A stretch of 64,000 nt of DNA, from positions 1 through 64,000 of the forward strand of contig NZ_JAABNN010000012.1 of assembly GCF_009928415.1 (NCBI RefSeq), in the 5' to 3' direction. This document shows positions 1 through 8,979 of the stretch, one piece after another. The position numbers and the translations under genes were made by a program. The number at the start of each line of letters is the position of its first letter. The first letter of the stretch is position 1. The notes beneath the pieces are model-generated. The model did not search any database, was not told where the DNA came from, and saw only the letters and a program-made list of their open reading frames with translations. The stretch is from Bacillus sp. USDA818B3_A (GTDB taxonomy: Bacteria; Bacillota; Bacilli; Bacillales; Cytobacillaceae).

Positions 1-43
1 AACCTACGCATTTACGAGTAGGAGCTAGTTTCGTTCATGATAA

Positions 44-119
44 CTCGGCGCTTTGCGCCTGCGGGGTCTCCCCAGCCCCTCACTCCCGCAGGAGTAGAGC
101 GCCTTCCGCTCCAATCAAC
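44..119. repeat. Partial copy of type-1 intergenic repeat
   Basis: GC-rich block containing CGGCGCTTTGCGCCTGCGGG, CTCCCGCAGGAGT and ending in CCGCTCCAATCAAC. The same modules occur in longer form at 8829-8954 and 37754-37881. Only the right part is present here; the 43 bases to its left are not recognisably part of it. It lies just downstream of speE on the minus strand. Similar repeats are common between genes in Bacillus-type genomes; the function is unknown to me. Confidence 0.75.
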
Positions 120-137
120 AATAAACTTTACCAGCCA

Positions 138-965
138 TTACTTTAATAAATCGCCAACAAATTTAGGCAAAACAAACGCTGCCTTATGTAATTCTTTTGT
201 GTAGTATTTTGTTTCAATTTCGTGGAAGCGATCTTCACTAACCTCGAGTGGATCATATTTCTTAGAACCGATTGTAAACGCCCATAATCCGCTTGGATAG
301 GTGGGAATATTGGCAACGTACAAACGAGTAATCGGAAAAATTTCTCTCACATCCCGCTGCACATTCCGAATTAAGTCGGCCTTAAACCACGGATTATCCG
401 ACTGGGCAACGAAGATGCCGTCTTCCTTTAACGCCTTAGAAATTCCAGCGTAGAAACCTCGTGTAAACAAATTGACCGCTGGGCCTACAGGTTCAGTTGA
501 ATCCACCATTATAACATCATATTCATTGTCACTGTTTGCGATATGCATAAAGCCGTCATCGACACGGACATCGACTCGTGGATCGTCGAGCTTGCCGGCA
601 ATCTCGGGAAGGAATTTCTTTGAGTACTCGATTACTTTCCCATCAATATCAACTAAGGTGGCTTTTTTAACACTTGGGTGCTTAAGTACTTCACGAATCA
701 CTCCGCCATCGCCTCCGCCGACAACTAATACATTCTGAGGCTTGGGATGGGTGAATAATGGCACATGGGCAACCATTTCATGGTAAACAAATTCATCACG
801 GACAGATGTCATCACCATGTCATCTAACAGCAGCATGTTGCCCCATTCTTCGGTTTCAATCATATCAAGCTTTTGAAATTCAGTTTGCTCTGTATGTAAG
901 GTTTTGTTGACTTTCATGGTAATTCCAAAGTTTTCAGTCTGCTTTTCTGTAAACCAAATTGTCAT
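138..965 (-). CDS. speE: Spermidine synthase (polyamine aminopropyltransferase)
   Basis: Transfers the aminopropyl group of decarboxylated S-adenosylmethionine to putrescine, giving spermidine; cytosolic. The sequence is nearly collinear with B. subtilis SpeE. It has the glycine-rich nucleotide-binding motif VVGGGDGG near residue 85, the catalytic-region aspartate in [11 protein letters not shown], and a complete C-terminus (KFVGDLLK). A TTG two codons upstream (971) sits too close to the GGAGGAAG ribosome binding site; the ATG at 965 has about nine bases of spacing and gives the normal N-terminus MTIWFTEKQ. In B. subtilis speB follows speE; here the window ends before any speB could be seen. 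A type-2 repeat lies directly upstream. Confidence 0.96.
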   Translation of the reverse strand: MTIWFTEKQTENFGITMKVNKTLHTEQTEFQKLDMIETEEWGNMLLLDDMVMTSVRDEFVYHEMVAHVPLFTHPKPQNVLVVGGGDGGVIREVLKHPSVKKATLVDIDGKVIEYSKKFLPEIAGKLDDPRVDVRVDDGFMHIANSDNEYDVIMVDSTEPVGPAVNLFTRGFYAGISKALKEDGIFVAQSDNPWFKADLIRNVQRDVREIFPITRLYVANIPTYPSGLWAFTIGSKKYDPLEVSEDRFHEIETKYYTKELHKAAFVLPKFVGDLLK

Positions 966-990
966 GACCAACTTCCTCCATATGCATAAA

Positions 991-1139
991 GTCCAGCGGC
1001 CGCTTCCGCTTTTCCTTGGCCAGCTCCAGCGCCTAGGGGCTCGGGGGCATAAGCCAAACCGTCAAGAAGGCTAAAGAACAGCCTTCTCGCCGGCTCGTCT
1101 TATGCCTGTCGCCCCTGGTCAAGCCGCTTCCGCTTTTCT
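991..1139. repeat. Type-2 intergenic repeat, full copy
   Basis: Begins GTCCAGCGGCCGCTTCCGCT, contains the block CTCCAGCGCCTAGGGGCTCG and a long inverted repeat around AAGAAGGCTAAAGAACAGCCTTCT flanked by CATAAGCC and GGCTCGTCTTATG, and ends in CGCTTCCGCTTTTCT. Near-identical sequence occurs at 46806-46962 and a diverged copy at 48538-48660; fragments lie at 1289-1320, 26879-26911, 29003-29041 and 38006-38042. It occupies most of the 370 bases between speE and pbpG. Confidence 0.85.
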
Positions 1140-1285
1140 AATATGCTACCCAAACTATTGAATTACAAACACAAGAAAAAGTCTAGCAAAATTTAAAGAA
1201 TTTTTCCATGAATGTTTAAAATGACTCTATTTTTTCAATACTATTACTATCTAATTTTTAAAAGTGTAAATCTGAAGAATATCTA

Positions 1286-1321
1286 GCTGCAGCGCTAAGC
1301 TCCGAAGCGCTTCCGCTTTTA
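1286..1321. repeat. Fragment of type-2 repeat upstream of pbpG
   Basis: CTGCAGCGCTAAGCTCCGAAG followed by GCGCTTCCGCTTTT, matching the outer ends of the type-2 repeat without its long hairpin. It touches the ribosome binding site of pbpG, so it forms the 5' leader of that mRNA. The AT-rich 145 bases to its left hold no clear gene. Confidence 0.6.
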
Positions 1322-1335
1322 AGGTGGGTGAACTT

Positions 1336-3402
1336 ATGGAAATCATGACTGATCAAGGGTTTCGAAAGACAATTAAATATCTCCGGGCGTTTATTATCAT
1401 CAGTTTGATAGGCATGATTTGTATGCTCATTCTCTTTGCCGGCATTCTCGGTTATGCAAAAATACTAGGGGCACCGCCCTTGGCTGTCCCACAATCAACC
1501 CTGTTTTTTGCAGATGACGGAAGCTTAATCGGTGAGAGCAACAGCGGCCAAAAACGTTATTGGGTCAATATGAAGGAAATCTCACCCGAATTAGTCAATG
1601 CGACGATCTCCGTTGAGGACAAAAATTTTTACGAGCATCATGGCTTTGATTTCAAACGAATTGCCGGCGCTGTGGTCGCTGATATTCAGGCCTTTGCCAA
1701 AGTGCAGGGTGCAAGTACAATCACCCAGCAATATGCCCGTAACCTGTTTCTTGAGCACGATAAAACCTGGAAGCGTAAGCTGAATGAAGCTTTTTATACC
1801 ATCCGGCTTGAAATGAACTATTCCAAAAAAGAGATTCTTGAAGGCTATTTAAATACCATTTATTACGGCAACGGCGCCTACGGGGTCGAGGCTGCCAGCA
1901 AATATTATTTTGGAAAAAAGGCTTCTCACTTAACCCTTGCTGAGGCAAGCTTGTTAGCTGGAATCCCAAAAGGGCCGGGAATCTATTCACCGTTTGCCAA
2001 TCTGGAAAAAGCCAAAGACCGCCAAAAGATTATTCTACAAACGATGGTAGACAACGGCTATATTACTAAAAAAGAAGCTCAAACCGCTGCAGCCGCACCG
2101 CTTAGATTAGCAGGTATTCATACCAGCCAAAAAGTAAAAGTAGCACCATATTTTCAGGATGCGGTTCGGAATGCCCTAAAAAACCAGCTTCATTTAGATG
2201 AACGCACCATCGCACTTGGCGGGTTAAAAGTCTATACAACCCTTAACTTAAAACAGCAGAAAGCTGCAGAAAGCCAAATCGAAAAAAATGTGGCCAGTTC
2301 ATCTGAAATTCAAATCGGTCTTGTCGCAATGGATCCAAAAAACGGTAATGTAAAGGCAATGGTCGGCGGACGGGATTATGAAAAAAGTCCATTTAATCGC
2401 GCCGTCCAAGCTATAAGGCAGCCGGGCTCAACCATTAAGCCGTTATTATATTATGCGGCCCTGGAACATGGCTTTACCCCATCATCCACCATGCGGAGCG
2501 AATATACCACCTTTCATTTTGACGATGGCCAGGCTGATTACACACCGCATAACTTCAATAACAAATATGCCAATGGTGAAATCACACTCGCCCAGGCGCT
2601 TGCGGTATCCGACAATATTTTTGCTGTTAAAACACATTTGTTTTTAGGAGAAGACACTTTAATTGAGACAGCTAAGAAATTTGGCCTGTCAACCAAAATG
2701 GAAGAGGTCCCATCCCTTGCTTTAGGTACATCAGGAGTCCGCGTGATTGAAATGGCCAATGCCTACAGTATGTTTGCAAATGGCGGAAAACAGGTCCATC
2801 CTGTGTTAATTACAAAAGTAGAAGATTATAATGGAAACGTCATTTTTGAAAAGGAAGATTATCACGATAGAGTATTAAACGCTGCTAGAGCTTACGTCAT
2901 GACACAAATGTTAACAGGTGTGTTTGATTCAAAGTTAAACGGCTATGCCAAGGTAACCGGAAGCACGGTGGCTAAGACGATCACCAGGCCTTATGCCGGG
3001 AAGTCCGGCTCAACTGAAACAGACAGCTGGATGATCGGCTATTCGCCGCAGCTGGTTACAGCTGTATGGGCAGGCTATGATGTGGGCAAACCAATTGAAG
3101 TGGTAGCCGAGAAAACCTATGCGAAAAAGGTTTGGGCCAGCTTTATGGAAGAAGCCTTAAAAGGGAAACCGGTGAAGGCGTTTAAACAGCCTAAAGACGG
3201 AGTTATCGGGTTGTATGTTAACCCGCAAAATGGCAAACTGGCAACAAAGGATTGTCCTGTCCGCCGTTTTACTTACTTTGTCAAAGGAACCGAGCCCACT
3301 GAATATTGCACAGATCACTTAAAGAACGCAAACCATGAAGCCAAGAAAAAAGATAATCAGGAAAAGGTACCTTGGTATAAGAAAATCATGCCTTGGGATT
3401 AG
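1336..3402 (+). CDS. pbpG: Class A penicillin-binding protein, PbpG/PBP2d type
   Basis: Bifunctional peptidoglycan glycosyltransferase and DD-transpeptidase, anchored by one N-terminal membrane segment (about residues 15-45). The glycosyltransferase domain carries EDKNFYEHHGF (about 94-104) and GASTITQQ. The transpeptidase domain carries the triad STIK (about 366), SDN (about 426) and KSGS (about 556). The frame is open from a GTG at 1324, but the AAGGTGG ribosome binding site is correctly spaced for the ATG at 1336. The gene sits next to speE as in B. subtilis, where pbpG is forespore-expressed and acts with PbpF in spore wall synthesis. A strong terminator follows. Confidence 0.93.
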   Translation: MEIMTDQGFRKTIKYLRAFIIISLIGMICMLILFAGILGYAKILGAPPLAVPQSTLFFADDGSLIGESNSGQKRYWVNMKEISPELVNATISVEDKNFYEHHGFDFKRIAGAVVADIQAFAKVQGASTITQQYARNLFLEHDKTWKRKLNEAFYTIRLEMNYSKKEILEGYLNTIYYGNGAYGVEAASKYYFGKKASHLTLAEASLLAGIPKGPGIYSPFANLEKAKDRQKIILQTMVDNGYITKKEAQTAAAAPLRLAGIHTSQKVKVAPYFQDAVRNALKNQLHLDERTIALGGLKVYTTLNLKQQKAAESQIEKNVASSSEIQIGLVAMDPKNGNVKAMVGGRDYEKSPFNRAVQAIRQPGSTIKPLLYYAALEHGFTPSSTMRSEYTTFHFDDGQADYTPHNFNNKYANGEITLAQALAVSDNIFAVKTHLFLGEDTLIETAKKFGLSTKMEEVPSLALGTSGVRVIEMANAYSMFANGGKQVHPVLITKVEDYNGNVIFEKEDYHDRVLNAARAYVMTQMLTGVFDSKLNGYAKVTGSTVAKTITRPYAGKSGSTETDSWMIGYSPQLVTAVWAGYDVGKPIEVVAEKTYAKKVWASFMEEALKGKPVKAFKQPKDGVIGLYVNPQNGKLATKDCPVRRFTYFVKGTEPTEYCTDHLKNANHEAKKKDNQEKVPWYKKIMPWD

Positions 3403-3420
3403 AATCGAAAGTATAAATAG

Positions 3421-3448
3421 AAAAGCTCCGGATTGCTCCGGAGCTTTT
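3421..3448 (+). terminator. Rho-independent terminator of pbpG
   Basis: Perfect stem AAAAGCTCCGGA / TCCGGAGCTTTT with a TTGC loop, running into TTTTCTTG, 18 bases after the pbpG stop codon. Confidence 0.92.
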
Positions 3449-3546
3449 CTTGTCCTAGTTTTACCAGTGTTATTAACACTGACTATATATTACCTTATTT
3501 TTAGAAAAAACTTCAACAAATTAACTTTCATATTTTTCTAAAAAAG

Positions 3547-4059
3547 TTATTCTCCTAACAGTCCTTGTTTCAGTTCATCAAGAGAGTTCTCCCATAATAC
3601 CTCATTATGTGCCCGTAAAAAATCAGCCAAAATCTTTTTCGAACGATCATCCATGACATCTACAATAATATGTCGTTTGAGTGATTTGTCCATCCGATTC
3701 ACATGCTCAGGCAAAGATTTGTATCCGCGGCGGATTTCACGGTCCACGGTCATATAGCAAGCAGTCACACCTGCATAATAAGGACCTTCCTCATTACGGT
3801 CAATCGTCACCCAGACAAGCCAATATGGCTTACCGTTTGGCACCTCTTCTTGACTTTTCAGGAATTTAATCCCTTTTTCCACGGCACTGCGGGCATGCAT
3901 AGCACCGACATCAATCTCAGCTTCCCCCGCTTCCACATCGATGATGACCGGGGAAACATTATCAAGACTCAATGCTCCTTTTCCAAACCCTTTATGGCCA
4001 GCCATTGGGTCTGTTTTTTTAATAATATTAAATCCCAACTTTTTCTTATTTTCTTCCAT
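3547..4059 (-). CDS. ywhD: YwhD family protein, function unknown
   Basis: 170 residues, cytosolic, no signal peptide or membrane segment. The N-terminus (MEENKKKLGFNIIKKTDPMA) and the position between pbpG and the YwhC protease match B. subtilis YwhD. The central part (about residues 75-110, WLVWVTIDRNEEGPYYAGVT) looks like a small alpha/beta fold. No catalytic motif is recognised. It is transcribed downstream of ywhC with a 15-base gap, so the two probably share an mRNA. The family is conserved in Bacillaceae without an established role. Confidence 0.88.
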   Translation of the reverse strand: MEENKKKLGFNIIKKTDPMAGHKGFGKGALSLDNVSPVIIDVEAGEAEIDVGAMHARSAVEKGIKFLKSQEEVPNGKPYWLVWVTIDRNEEGPYYAGVTACYMTVDREIRRGYKSLPEHVNRMDKSLKRHIIVDVMDDRSKKILADFLRAHNEVLWENSLDELKQGLLGE

Positions 4060-4074
4060 TAAAACAAAGACCTC

Positions 4075-4725
4075 CTAGAAAAATAGTGAGTAGAAGAAAT
4101 TACTTAATCCGTCCCTTAACCCTGGGACAACGAAATTAAAAATAGGCTGTATGGTATAACGGTCTAGCGGGGTAATGACCAAAATTAAAAAGATTAACAT
4201 CCCATACTGTTCGAATTGTGTCATTTTAGCACGTACATGGTTTGGCGCAAGGTCCTCTATTACCCGATAGCCATCGAGCGGAGGCAGCGGCAGCAGATTG
4301 AAGATGAACAAGACGATATTTAAATTAATAAAAATCATTAAGAATTCATCAAAATGGACAGAAGATGCTACACCGAAACGCATAAGGCCATAACCAACGA
4401 TAAAACCAACCGAGGCAAGGATAAGATTGGAGAGCGGTCCTGCTATAGAAACAAGGATACCTGCCAGGCGGGGCTTTTTAAAATAAAAGCGGTTGACAGG
4501 CACCGGACGTGCCCAGCCAAATCCGGCAATAAAAATAAGGATCGTTCCGATTGGGTCTAAATGCTGAAGCGGATTTAGTGTTAGGCGGCCTTGATTTTTG
4601 GCGGTTTGATCGCCGAATTTATGGGCCACATAAGCGTGGGCAAACTCATGAAATGTAAAGGCAAAGATCAGGGTAATCGCCACATATGGGATTAACCGCA
4701 GTGGGTAGGCCAGGAATCCTTCCAT
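4075..4725 (-). CDS. ywhC: Site-2 protease family (M50) membrane metalloprotease YwhC
   Basis: 216-residue polytopic membrane protein. The zinc-binding motif HEFAH (residues 26-30) lies in the first membrane segment region, and a second conserved motif, NLLPLPPLDG (about 143-152), supplies the third metal ligand, as in S2P-type intramembrane proteases. It lacks PDZ or CBS domains, so it is a minimal form. The start ATG follows AAGGAGAAATCAA. The genomic neighbourhood matches B. subtilis ywhC. Its substrate is not known to me. Confidence 0.88.
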   Translation of the reverse strand: MEGFLAYPLRLIPYVAITLIFAFTFHEFAHAYVAHKFGDQTAKNQGRLTLNPLQHLDPIGTILIFIAGFGWARPVPVNRFYFKKPRLAGILVSIAGPLSNLILASVGFIVGYGLMRFGVASSVHFDEFLMIFINLNIVLFIFNLLPLPPLDGYRVIEDLAPNHVRAKMTQFEQYGMLIFLILVITPLDRYTIQPIFNFVVPGLRDGLSNFFYSLFF

Positions 4726-4911
4726 TTGATTTCTCCTTCCTTATTATAAACCAATAGGTTTATGAGCTAAACCGTGCTATCTTTCGTTCTTTATTTCTTT
4801 TAGTATAACTGATACAGCTTGTAAAAAGAAAATCAAATGTTCTCTTCATATTGCACTTTTCATGGGATTGTGGAACACTACTAGTAGTTAAACTTTAAGG
4901 AGGAATCATAG

Positions 4912-5097
4912 ATGCCATACGTAACAGTAAAAATGCTTGAAGGACGCAATGAAGACCAAAAACGTGCGTTAGTGGAAAAAGTAACTGAAGCCGTCAGCGA
5001 AACAACTGGCGCACCAAAAGAAAAAGTCGTCGTTTTCATTGAAGAAATGAGCAAAAACCACTACGGGGTAGCCGGCGTCCGCGAAAGCGACAAATAA
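4912..5097 (+). CDS. ywhB: 4-oxalocrotonate tautomerase family protein YwhB
   Basis: 61-residue tautomerase-superfamily subunit, normally a hexamer. After removal of the initiator Met, Pro-1 (MPYVTVKM) is the catalytic base; Arg-11 (EGRNEDQK) matches a conserved active-site arginine. The length equals that of B. subtilis YwhB. A strong AAGGAGGAATCATAG ribosome binding site precedes the ATG. Its physiological substrate is unknown. The gene is transcribed opposite its neighbours and is followed by a REP-like hairpin and a terminator. Confidence 0.92.
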   Translation: MPYVTVKMLEGRNEDQKRALVEKVTEAVSETTGAPKEKVVVFIEEMSKNHYGVAGVRESDK

Positions 5098-5103
5098 TAT
5101 AAC

Positions 5104-5155
5104 GGTGACAGGCACCATTTTCCATCTAAAAATAGTAGAAACGGTGCCTGTCACC
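5104..5155. repeat. REP-like pair of GGTGACAGGCACC, inverted
   Basis: GGTGACAGGCACC at 5104-5116 and its exact reverse complement at 5143-5155, separated by 26 bases, forming a long hairpin right after ywhB. The 13-mer itself has GGTG/CACC ends. Further copies lie at 5757 (one mismatch), 5805, 7246, 7285 and 58800. Confidence 0.85.
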
Positions 5156-5158
5156 AAC

Positions 5159-5203
5159 AAAAAAACGCCTTGATTGGGTTTTCAACTCCCTGGCGTTTTT
5201 TTT
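5159..5203. terminator. Terminator between ywhB and ywgA
   Basis: Stem AAAAAACGCC / GGCGTTTTTT with a 22-base AT-rich loop. It serves convergent ywhB (+) and ywgA (-) and has A and T tracts on both sides, so it can act in either direction. Confidence 0.75.
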
Positions 5204-5214
5204 GAACAACGATA

Positions 5215-5721
5215 TTATTGTATTTTACCTTTTAAGGTTTCAATGTATTGATAGGCTTCATCGATTTCCTCAAGAGTATAACGCTGGCTGCTTTTTAGGG
5301 TAAAGACCTTATCTGTAACTTCTTCTTTTGAGAGATTATCAAAATACAAAACCGTTGAAACTAGTTCGAGAAATCTAGCATTTTGCTCATTCATATCAAT
5401 AAAGCAATCCTCTAAACATGGCATCTCCACTTCATTTAAGCTTAAAAACTCTTTCCCCGGCTCCGTCAGTGTATAGTGATATTGGTAGTAACCGCCCTTC
5501 TTTTCCTTCACCTCATTTAAGAATCCCATATTACAAAGTTCTTCTACTCTAGTCGTTAGTTCCTCTGAATAGGGTCCATAAAAATGAAACTGAAACCGCT
5601 CATGAAAAGGGAAATCTACCTTTTTCGCAATATATATCATCTTCTGCAGCTTTTTCCTTCCAGTTATCTCACCAGAAACCAAAATCGCCTGCATCAGCTT
5701 GGCATGATCTTTTAACAACAT
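5215..5721 (-). CDS. ywgA: YwgA family protein
   Basis: 168 residues, cytosolic. It lies just downstream of ywfO as in B. subtilis. The middle (about residues 40-110) reads like a winged-helix fold: GPYSEELTTRVEELCNMGFL and a basic strand-turn KKGGYYQYHYTLTEPG. An uncharacterised DNA- or RNA-associated role is therefore possible, but this is inference. The start codon follows GGAGATGACGA. REP-like 13-mers fill the gap to ywfO. Confidence 0.83.
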   Translation of the reverse strand: MLLKDHAKLMQAILVSGEITGRKKLQKMIYIAKKVDFPFHERFQFHFYGPYSEELTTRVEELCNMGFLNEVKEKKGGYYQYHYTLTEPGKEFLSLNEVEMPCLEDCFIDMNEQNARFLELVSTVLYFDNLSKEEVTDKVFTLKSSQRYTLEEIDEAYQYIETLKGKIQ

Positions 5722-5756
5722 TCGTCATCTCCTACTCCATCTAAACAGATCTTTTT

Positions 5757-5817
5757 GGTCACAGGCACCAAATTTCATATTTTCACTATGTTAAGATCTA
5801 TAACGGTGACAGGCACC
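5757..5817. repeat. Two direct REP-like 13-mers
   Basis: GGTCACAGGCACC (5757-5769, one mismatch) and GGTGACAGGCACC (5805-5817) in the same orientation, in the short gap between the ywgA start and the ywfO stop. The second copy ends four bases before the last codons of ywfO. Confidence 0.75.
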
Positions 5818-5821
5818 AATT

Positions 5822-7117
5822 CTAATCCAAAAGGGCACGTATTTGCTTTTTTAAGTCACTATGGCTGGAGTTGTCTTCAAGGAAGTCAGCTGGGTAATAG
5901 AGTTTGTGGTCCGTTCTTCTCTTTCCTGAAATCGCATCAACAATCTCAGATTCCCGGGATAATTCCCGTAGTTCTCCATTTTTCATTAGCAAGTGAATCG
6001 GCAGCCTCTCTTCTTCCTCACCGGGCCTGTAAAAGTCATATGGTAAATCTGAAGAGGAATCTACTACCAAATAATACTCAGGATCAATCCCTGCCTTTTC
6101 GAACAGGGTTGTTAATTGTGCAAGCTTCTTATATTCCTTTGCAGGATCAAATTCTGCGTACTTGAATAGATTGCGATTTACAAATCGCCGGCAAAGGTCA
6201 CTTATAATAGGATCGCTCTCTTCCTGCCATAGTTGAAAATAATACAAAATGACTGACTCATCCAATTTTAAATAGTCTTCTAGTGTCACTTTTTCTTGGA
6301 AAAGGGACGTGAAGTGGATTGGTTCCAGTTTAAAAGAATAATTGTTCTCATATAAATATTTGGCACGATGCAAGATTTTTCTTAATATCACTTCCGCACT
6401 GCGTGAGACAGGATGAAAATATACTTGCCAGTACATTTGATAACGACTCATGATATAATCCTCAACCGCATGCATGCCGCTTTTCTTGATGACAACTTGC
6501 TCTTCCTTAGGCCGCATCACTCGTAAAATTCGTTCCATATCAAATTGACCGTAGCTGACACCAGTAAAATAAGCATCCCGCTGTAAGTAATCCATCCGAT
6601 CGGCATCGATTTGACTGGAAATCATGCTGACAACCAGCTTTTTCGCCGATGTTTTAGCGATGACCTCAGCAACTTGCGTGGGGAAATCAGGACTTACTTT
6701 CAGAAGCACTCTATTGACTTCTGTGTTCCCTAAAATAATTGCTCTTGTTAAGTCTTCGTGGTCAAAATCAAATACCTTTTCAAAAGAGTGGGAAAACGGA
6801 CCATGACCTAGATCGTGGAGAAGCGCTGCACATAGTGTGAGGAGCCGTTCATCATCATTCCACTCCGGCCTGCCAGCAAAAACATCATCAATGATTCTGC
6901 GAACAATCTCATAAACACCGAGTGAATGATTAAATCTGCTGTGTTCTGCCCCATGGAAGGTTAAAAAGGTCGTTCCAAGCTGCTTGATCCGGCGCAGCCG
7001 CTGGAACTCTTTTGTTCCAATCAAATCCCATATCACCCGGTCTTGAACATGAACATAGCGATGGACCGGATCTTTAAACACTTTTTCTTCTGCTAACTTT
7101 TCAGCCGAATACTGCAT
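5822..7117 (-). CDS. ywfO: HD-domain phosphohydrolase YwfO (dGTPase/SAMHD1-like)
   Basis: 431 residues. The HD superfamily metal site is visible: HSRFNHSLG (His-59 and His-64 region), LLHDLGHGPFSH (HD at 101-102) and a later Asp in QIDADRMDY. This arrangement is shared with SAMHD1 and the enterococcal dNTP triphosphohydrolase, so nucleotide triphosphate hydrolysis is the most likely activity, by family inference. The C-terminal third has no recognised domain. The gene order ywgA-ywfO is that of B. subtilis. Confidence 0.88.
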   Translation of the reverse strand: MQYSAEKLAEEKVFKDPVHRYVHVQDRVIWDLIGTKEFQRLRRIKQLGTTFLTFHGAEHSRFNHSLGVYEIVRRIIDDVFAGRPEWNDDERLLTLCAALLHDLGHGPFSHSFEKVFDFDHEDLTRAIILGNTEVNRVLLKVSPDFPTQVAEVIAKTSAKKLVVSMISSQIDADRMDYLQRDAYFTGVSYGQFDMERILRVMRPKEEQVVIKKSGMHAVEDYIMSRYQMYWQVYFHPVSRSAEVILRKILHRAKYLYENNYSFKLEPIHFTSLFQEKVTLEDYLKLDESVILYYFQLWQEESDPIISDLCRRFVNRNLFKYAEFDPAKEYKKLAQLTTLFEKAGIDPEYYLVVDSSSDLPYDFYRPGEEEERLPIHLLMKNGELRELSRESEIVDAISGKRRTDHKLYYPADFLEDNSSHSDLKKQIRALLD

Positions 7118-7245
7118 GGAATCCCTCTTCCTCTTAACATACCTATCTTCCTACTGCCAATCGGCCAGTAAAATCATTACTCCTATTATATACCAAAATC
7201 CACCAAAATTCCGCACGATTTTTCGACACCAGCGGTGTTATTAAT

Positions 7246-7297
7246 GGTGCCTGTCACCATAAACAACACAAACGAATTGCTAACGGTGACAGGCACC
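7246..7297. repeat. REP-like inverted pair upstream of ywfO
   Basis: GGTGCCTGTCACC at 7246-7258 faces GGTGACAGGCACC at 7285-7297; a truncated AAGGCACC follows at 7300. Pair spacing (26 bases) equals that at 5104-5155 but with the arms in opposite order. Confidence 0.8.
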
Positions 7298-7315
7298 GAA
7301 AAGGCACCAAGCTAC

Positions 7316-7361
7316 AAAAAGAAAAACCACCTATGTTTAGGAGAACTCAGGTGATTTTCTT
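7316..7361 (-). terminator. Terminator of the DUF1450 gene
   Basis: Arms AAAAAGAAAAACCACCT and AGGTGATTTTCTTTTT pair around a 16-base loop. It lies about 30 bases downstream of the minus-strand DUF1450 gene and carries a T-rich tail in that direction. Confidence 0.7.
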
Positions 7362-7389
7362 TTTTATTATCTATTTTAAAGCCCACGCT

Positions 7390-7611
7390 TTACTTGATTT
7401 TCTTATTAACCTTTTCCATTAATTCCTCTTCCGTTAAGGCAGCAACAGGGCGGTTGTTAACAAAGGCAAAGGTCTTTTTTCTGCCAGGGCCGCAATAAGA
7501 TTGGCAGCCAATTTTAATTTCGGCATCCGGATCCATTTCTTTCAAACGAGGGATCAATGTCTTCAAATTCACGGCTTGGCAATCATCGCAAACACGAAAT
7601 TCATTGGACAT
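7390..7611 (-). CDS. DUF1450 (YuzB-like) small cysteine protein
   Basis: 73 residues with Cys in CDDCQ (about 8-11) and CQSYCGPGR (about 36-44), the spacing typical of the DUF1450/YuzB family, which has a thioredoxin-like 2Fe-2S ferredoxin-like appearance. No function is established to my knowledge. It is monocistronic, with its own terminator. B. subtilis has a different small gene (ywzC) at this position, so this is a local difference in an otherwise conserved block. Confidence 0.75.
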   Translation of the reverse strand: MSNEFRVCDDCQAVNLKTLIPRLKEMDPDAEIKIGCQSYCGPGRKKTFAFVNNRPVAALTEEELMEKVNKKIK

Positions 7612-7831
7612 TTACATCCACCCCTTTCTATCGTCAATCTATTATCTCATCACTATTTTATCCAATTTACACAAATAGTAATTTGGCAAAAATAATTATC
7701 TTTCAAACCGTTTAACTCCATAGGTATTTTACAGGTTCTTTTTTTTCAATGCAAGCTGCAATCATTAGCAACTCCTGTCAGTCTCCCTTGAATCTTATAG
7801 TTAAAAAATCTACTATCCTTGTATTAATTTT

Positions 7832-7862
7832 GGTATAAACCTTGAAAAACTTGTCCATCCTA
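7832..7862 (+). promoter_or_regulatory. Candidate sigma-G/sigma-F promoter of rsfA
   Basis: GGTATA, 18 bases, then CATCCTA, close to the forespore sigma-G pattern (TGNATA, 17-18, CATNNTA). rsfA is known in B. subtilis to be forespore-expressed. A GTCAGT/ACTGAC hairpin (7883-7901) lies in the leader, about 33 bases ahead of the start codon. The rest of the 323 bases between the DUF1450 gene and rsfA is AT-rich with no gene seen. Confidence 0.45.
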
Positions 7863-7934
7863 AGATTAGAAATTAAAAAAACGTCAGTCAATGGAACTGA
7901 CAAATTGGTAAATTTAATCAGGGAGTTGAAAGAT

Positions 7935-8714
7935 ATGAAAGTTCGTCAAGATGCATGGACAGATGAAAATGACTTACTATTAGCTGAAACCGTTCTTCGT
8001 CATGTTAGAGAAGGAAGCACCCAGCTAAACGCGTTTGAAGAGGTAGGAGATAAACTTAACCGCACCTCCGCAGCCTGTGGCTTTAGATGGAATGCCGTCG
8101 TCCGCCACCGCTATGAAAAAGCGCTGCAACTAGCGAAGAAACAAAGAAAACAAAGACAAAGAGTATTAGGGAAAGATCAAGGCGGCAAGAAAAAGCTGCT
8201 TTACAATCCGCCGATTCCAGTTGCAGAGGAAATAGACACACTAGCACCACTTAATGTAGAGACGCCAATGGAATCAACCATTAACATTCCTGATATGTCA
8301 GAAATACCAGAAATGCCAGAAATGCAGACGGAAATGGCCGTCGAAACCTATGTCAAGCCTGTTGCAGCTGCGGTACAAAACTACCGAAACGCTGCACCTG
8401 CAGGTGGATTATCGCTTGATTCCGTTATCTCTTATTTACAAAACTTTCATCATGCCAATCTGCAAAATGAAGCACTAAAAAGTGAGAATGAAAGATTGAA
8501 AAGAGAAATTGCCGAGCTAAGAAGGCAAAATGAGGAAATGACTGCAAAAATTGAAGGGCTTGAGCAAAATACCGAGACTATTCAAGAAGACTATGAGACA
8601 CTCATGAAAATCATGAATCGTGCCCGCAAACTTGTTTTATTTGAAGAAGAGGAAAGACCCGCTACTAAATTCAAAATGGATCGAAACGGAAATCTTGAAA
8701 AAGTAGCAGAGTAG
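7935..8714 (+). CDS. rsfA: RsfA family prespore transcription regulator
   Basis: 259 residues from the ATG at 7935, which follows GGGAGTTGAAAGAT; the open frame begins 31 codons earlier, but those residues are not family-like. The N-terminal Myb/SANT-like DNA-binding part is [20 protein letters not shown] followed by [16 protein letters not shown] (residues about 7-60). A long coiled coil lies at about 190-245 ([19 protein letters not shown]). In B. subtilis RsfA modulates sigma-F target genes. The gene follows ywfO in both genomes. The central, proline- and methionine-rich linker is variable. Confidence 0.9.
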   Translation: MKVRQDAWTDENDLLLAETVLRHVREGSTQLNAFEEVGDKLNRTSAACGFRWNAVVRHRYEKALQLAKKQRKQRQRVLGKDQGGKKKLLYNPPIPVAEEIDTLAPLNVETPMESTINIPDMSEIPEMPEMQTEMAVETYVKPVAAAVQNYRNAAPAGGLSLDSVISYLQNFHHANLQNEALKSENERLKREIAELRRQNEEMTAKIEGLEQNTETIQEDYETLMKIMNRARKLVLFEEEERPATKFKMDRNGNLEKVAE

Positions 8715-8763
8715 GCATCTTTCCAAAGGGAGAAGAGGCAAAGCGTTGCAGCAACTTCATATA

Positions 8764-8801
8764 GAAAGCCGTAAATCAATCGAAGGATTTACGGCTTTTT
8801 T
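8764..8801 (+). terminator. Terminator of rsfA
   Basis: Perfect stem AAAGCCGTAAATC / GATTTACGGCTTT with a short loop and a T6 run. Confidence 0.9.
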
Positions 8802-8828
8802 ATTATTAACTATGTTGTTAACTTGGGT

Positions 8829-8954
8829 GTTGATCTCCGCTCCAGGCACACGCTTTCCGCGGGCGTGCCGGGGAGCCTCCTCGGCGCTTTGCACCTGCGG
8901 GGTCTCCCCAGCCCCGTACTCCCGCAGGAGTCGAGTGCCCTCCGCTCCAATCAC
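8829..8954. repeat. Type-1 intergenic repeat, full copy
   Basis: 126 bases from GTTGATCTCCGCTCCAGGC to CCTCCGCTCCAATCAC, with terminal inverted similarity (GTTGAT...ATCAC) and internal modules CTTTCCGCGGGCG, CGGCGCTTTGC and CTCCCGCAGGAGT. It matches 37754-37881 along its whole length. It sits between convergent rsfA and lipL. Confidence 0.85.
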
Positions 8955-8979
8955 CACATTGCTTAAAAGCAATACTCCG

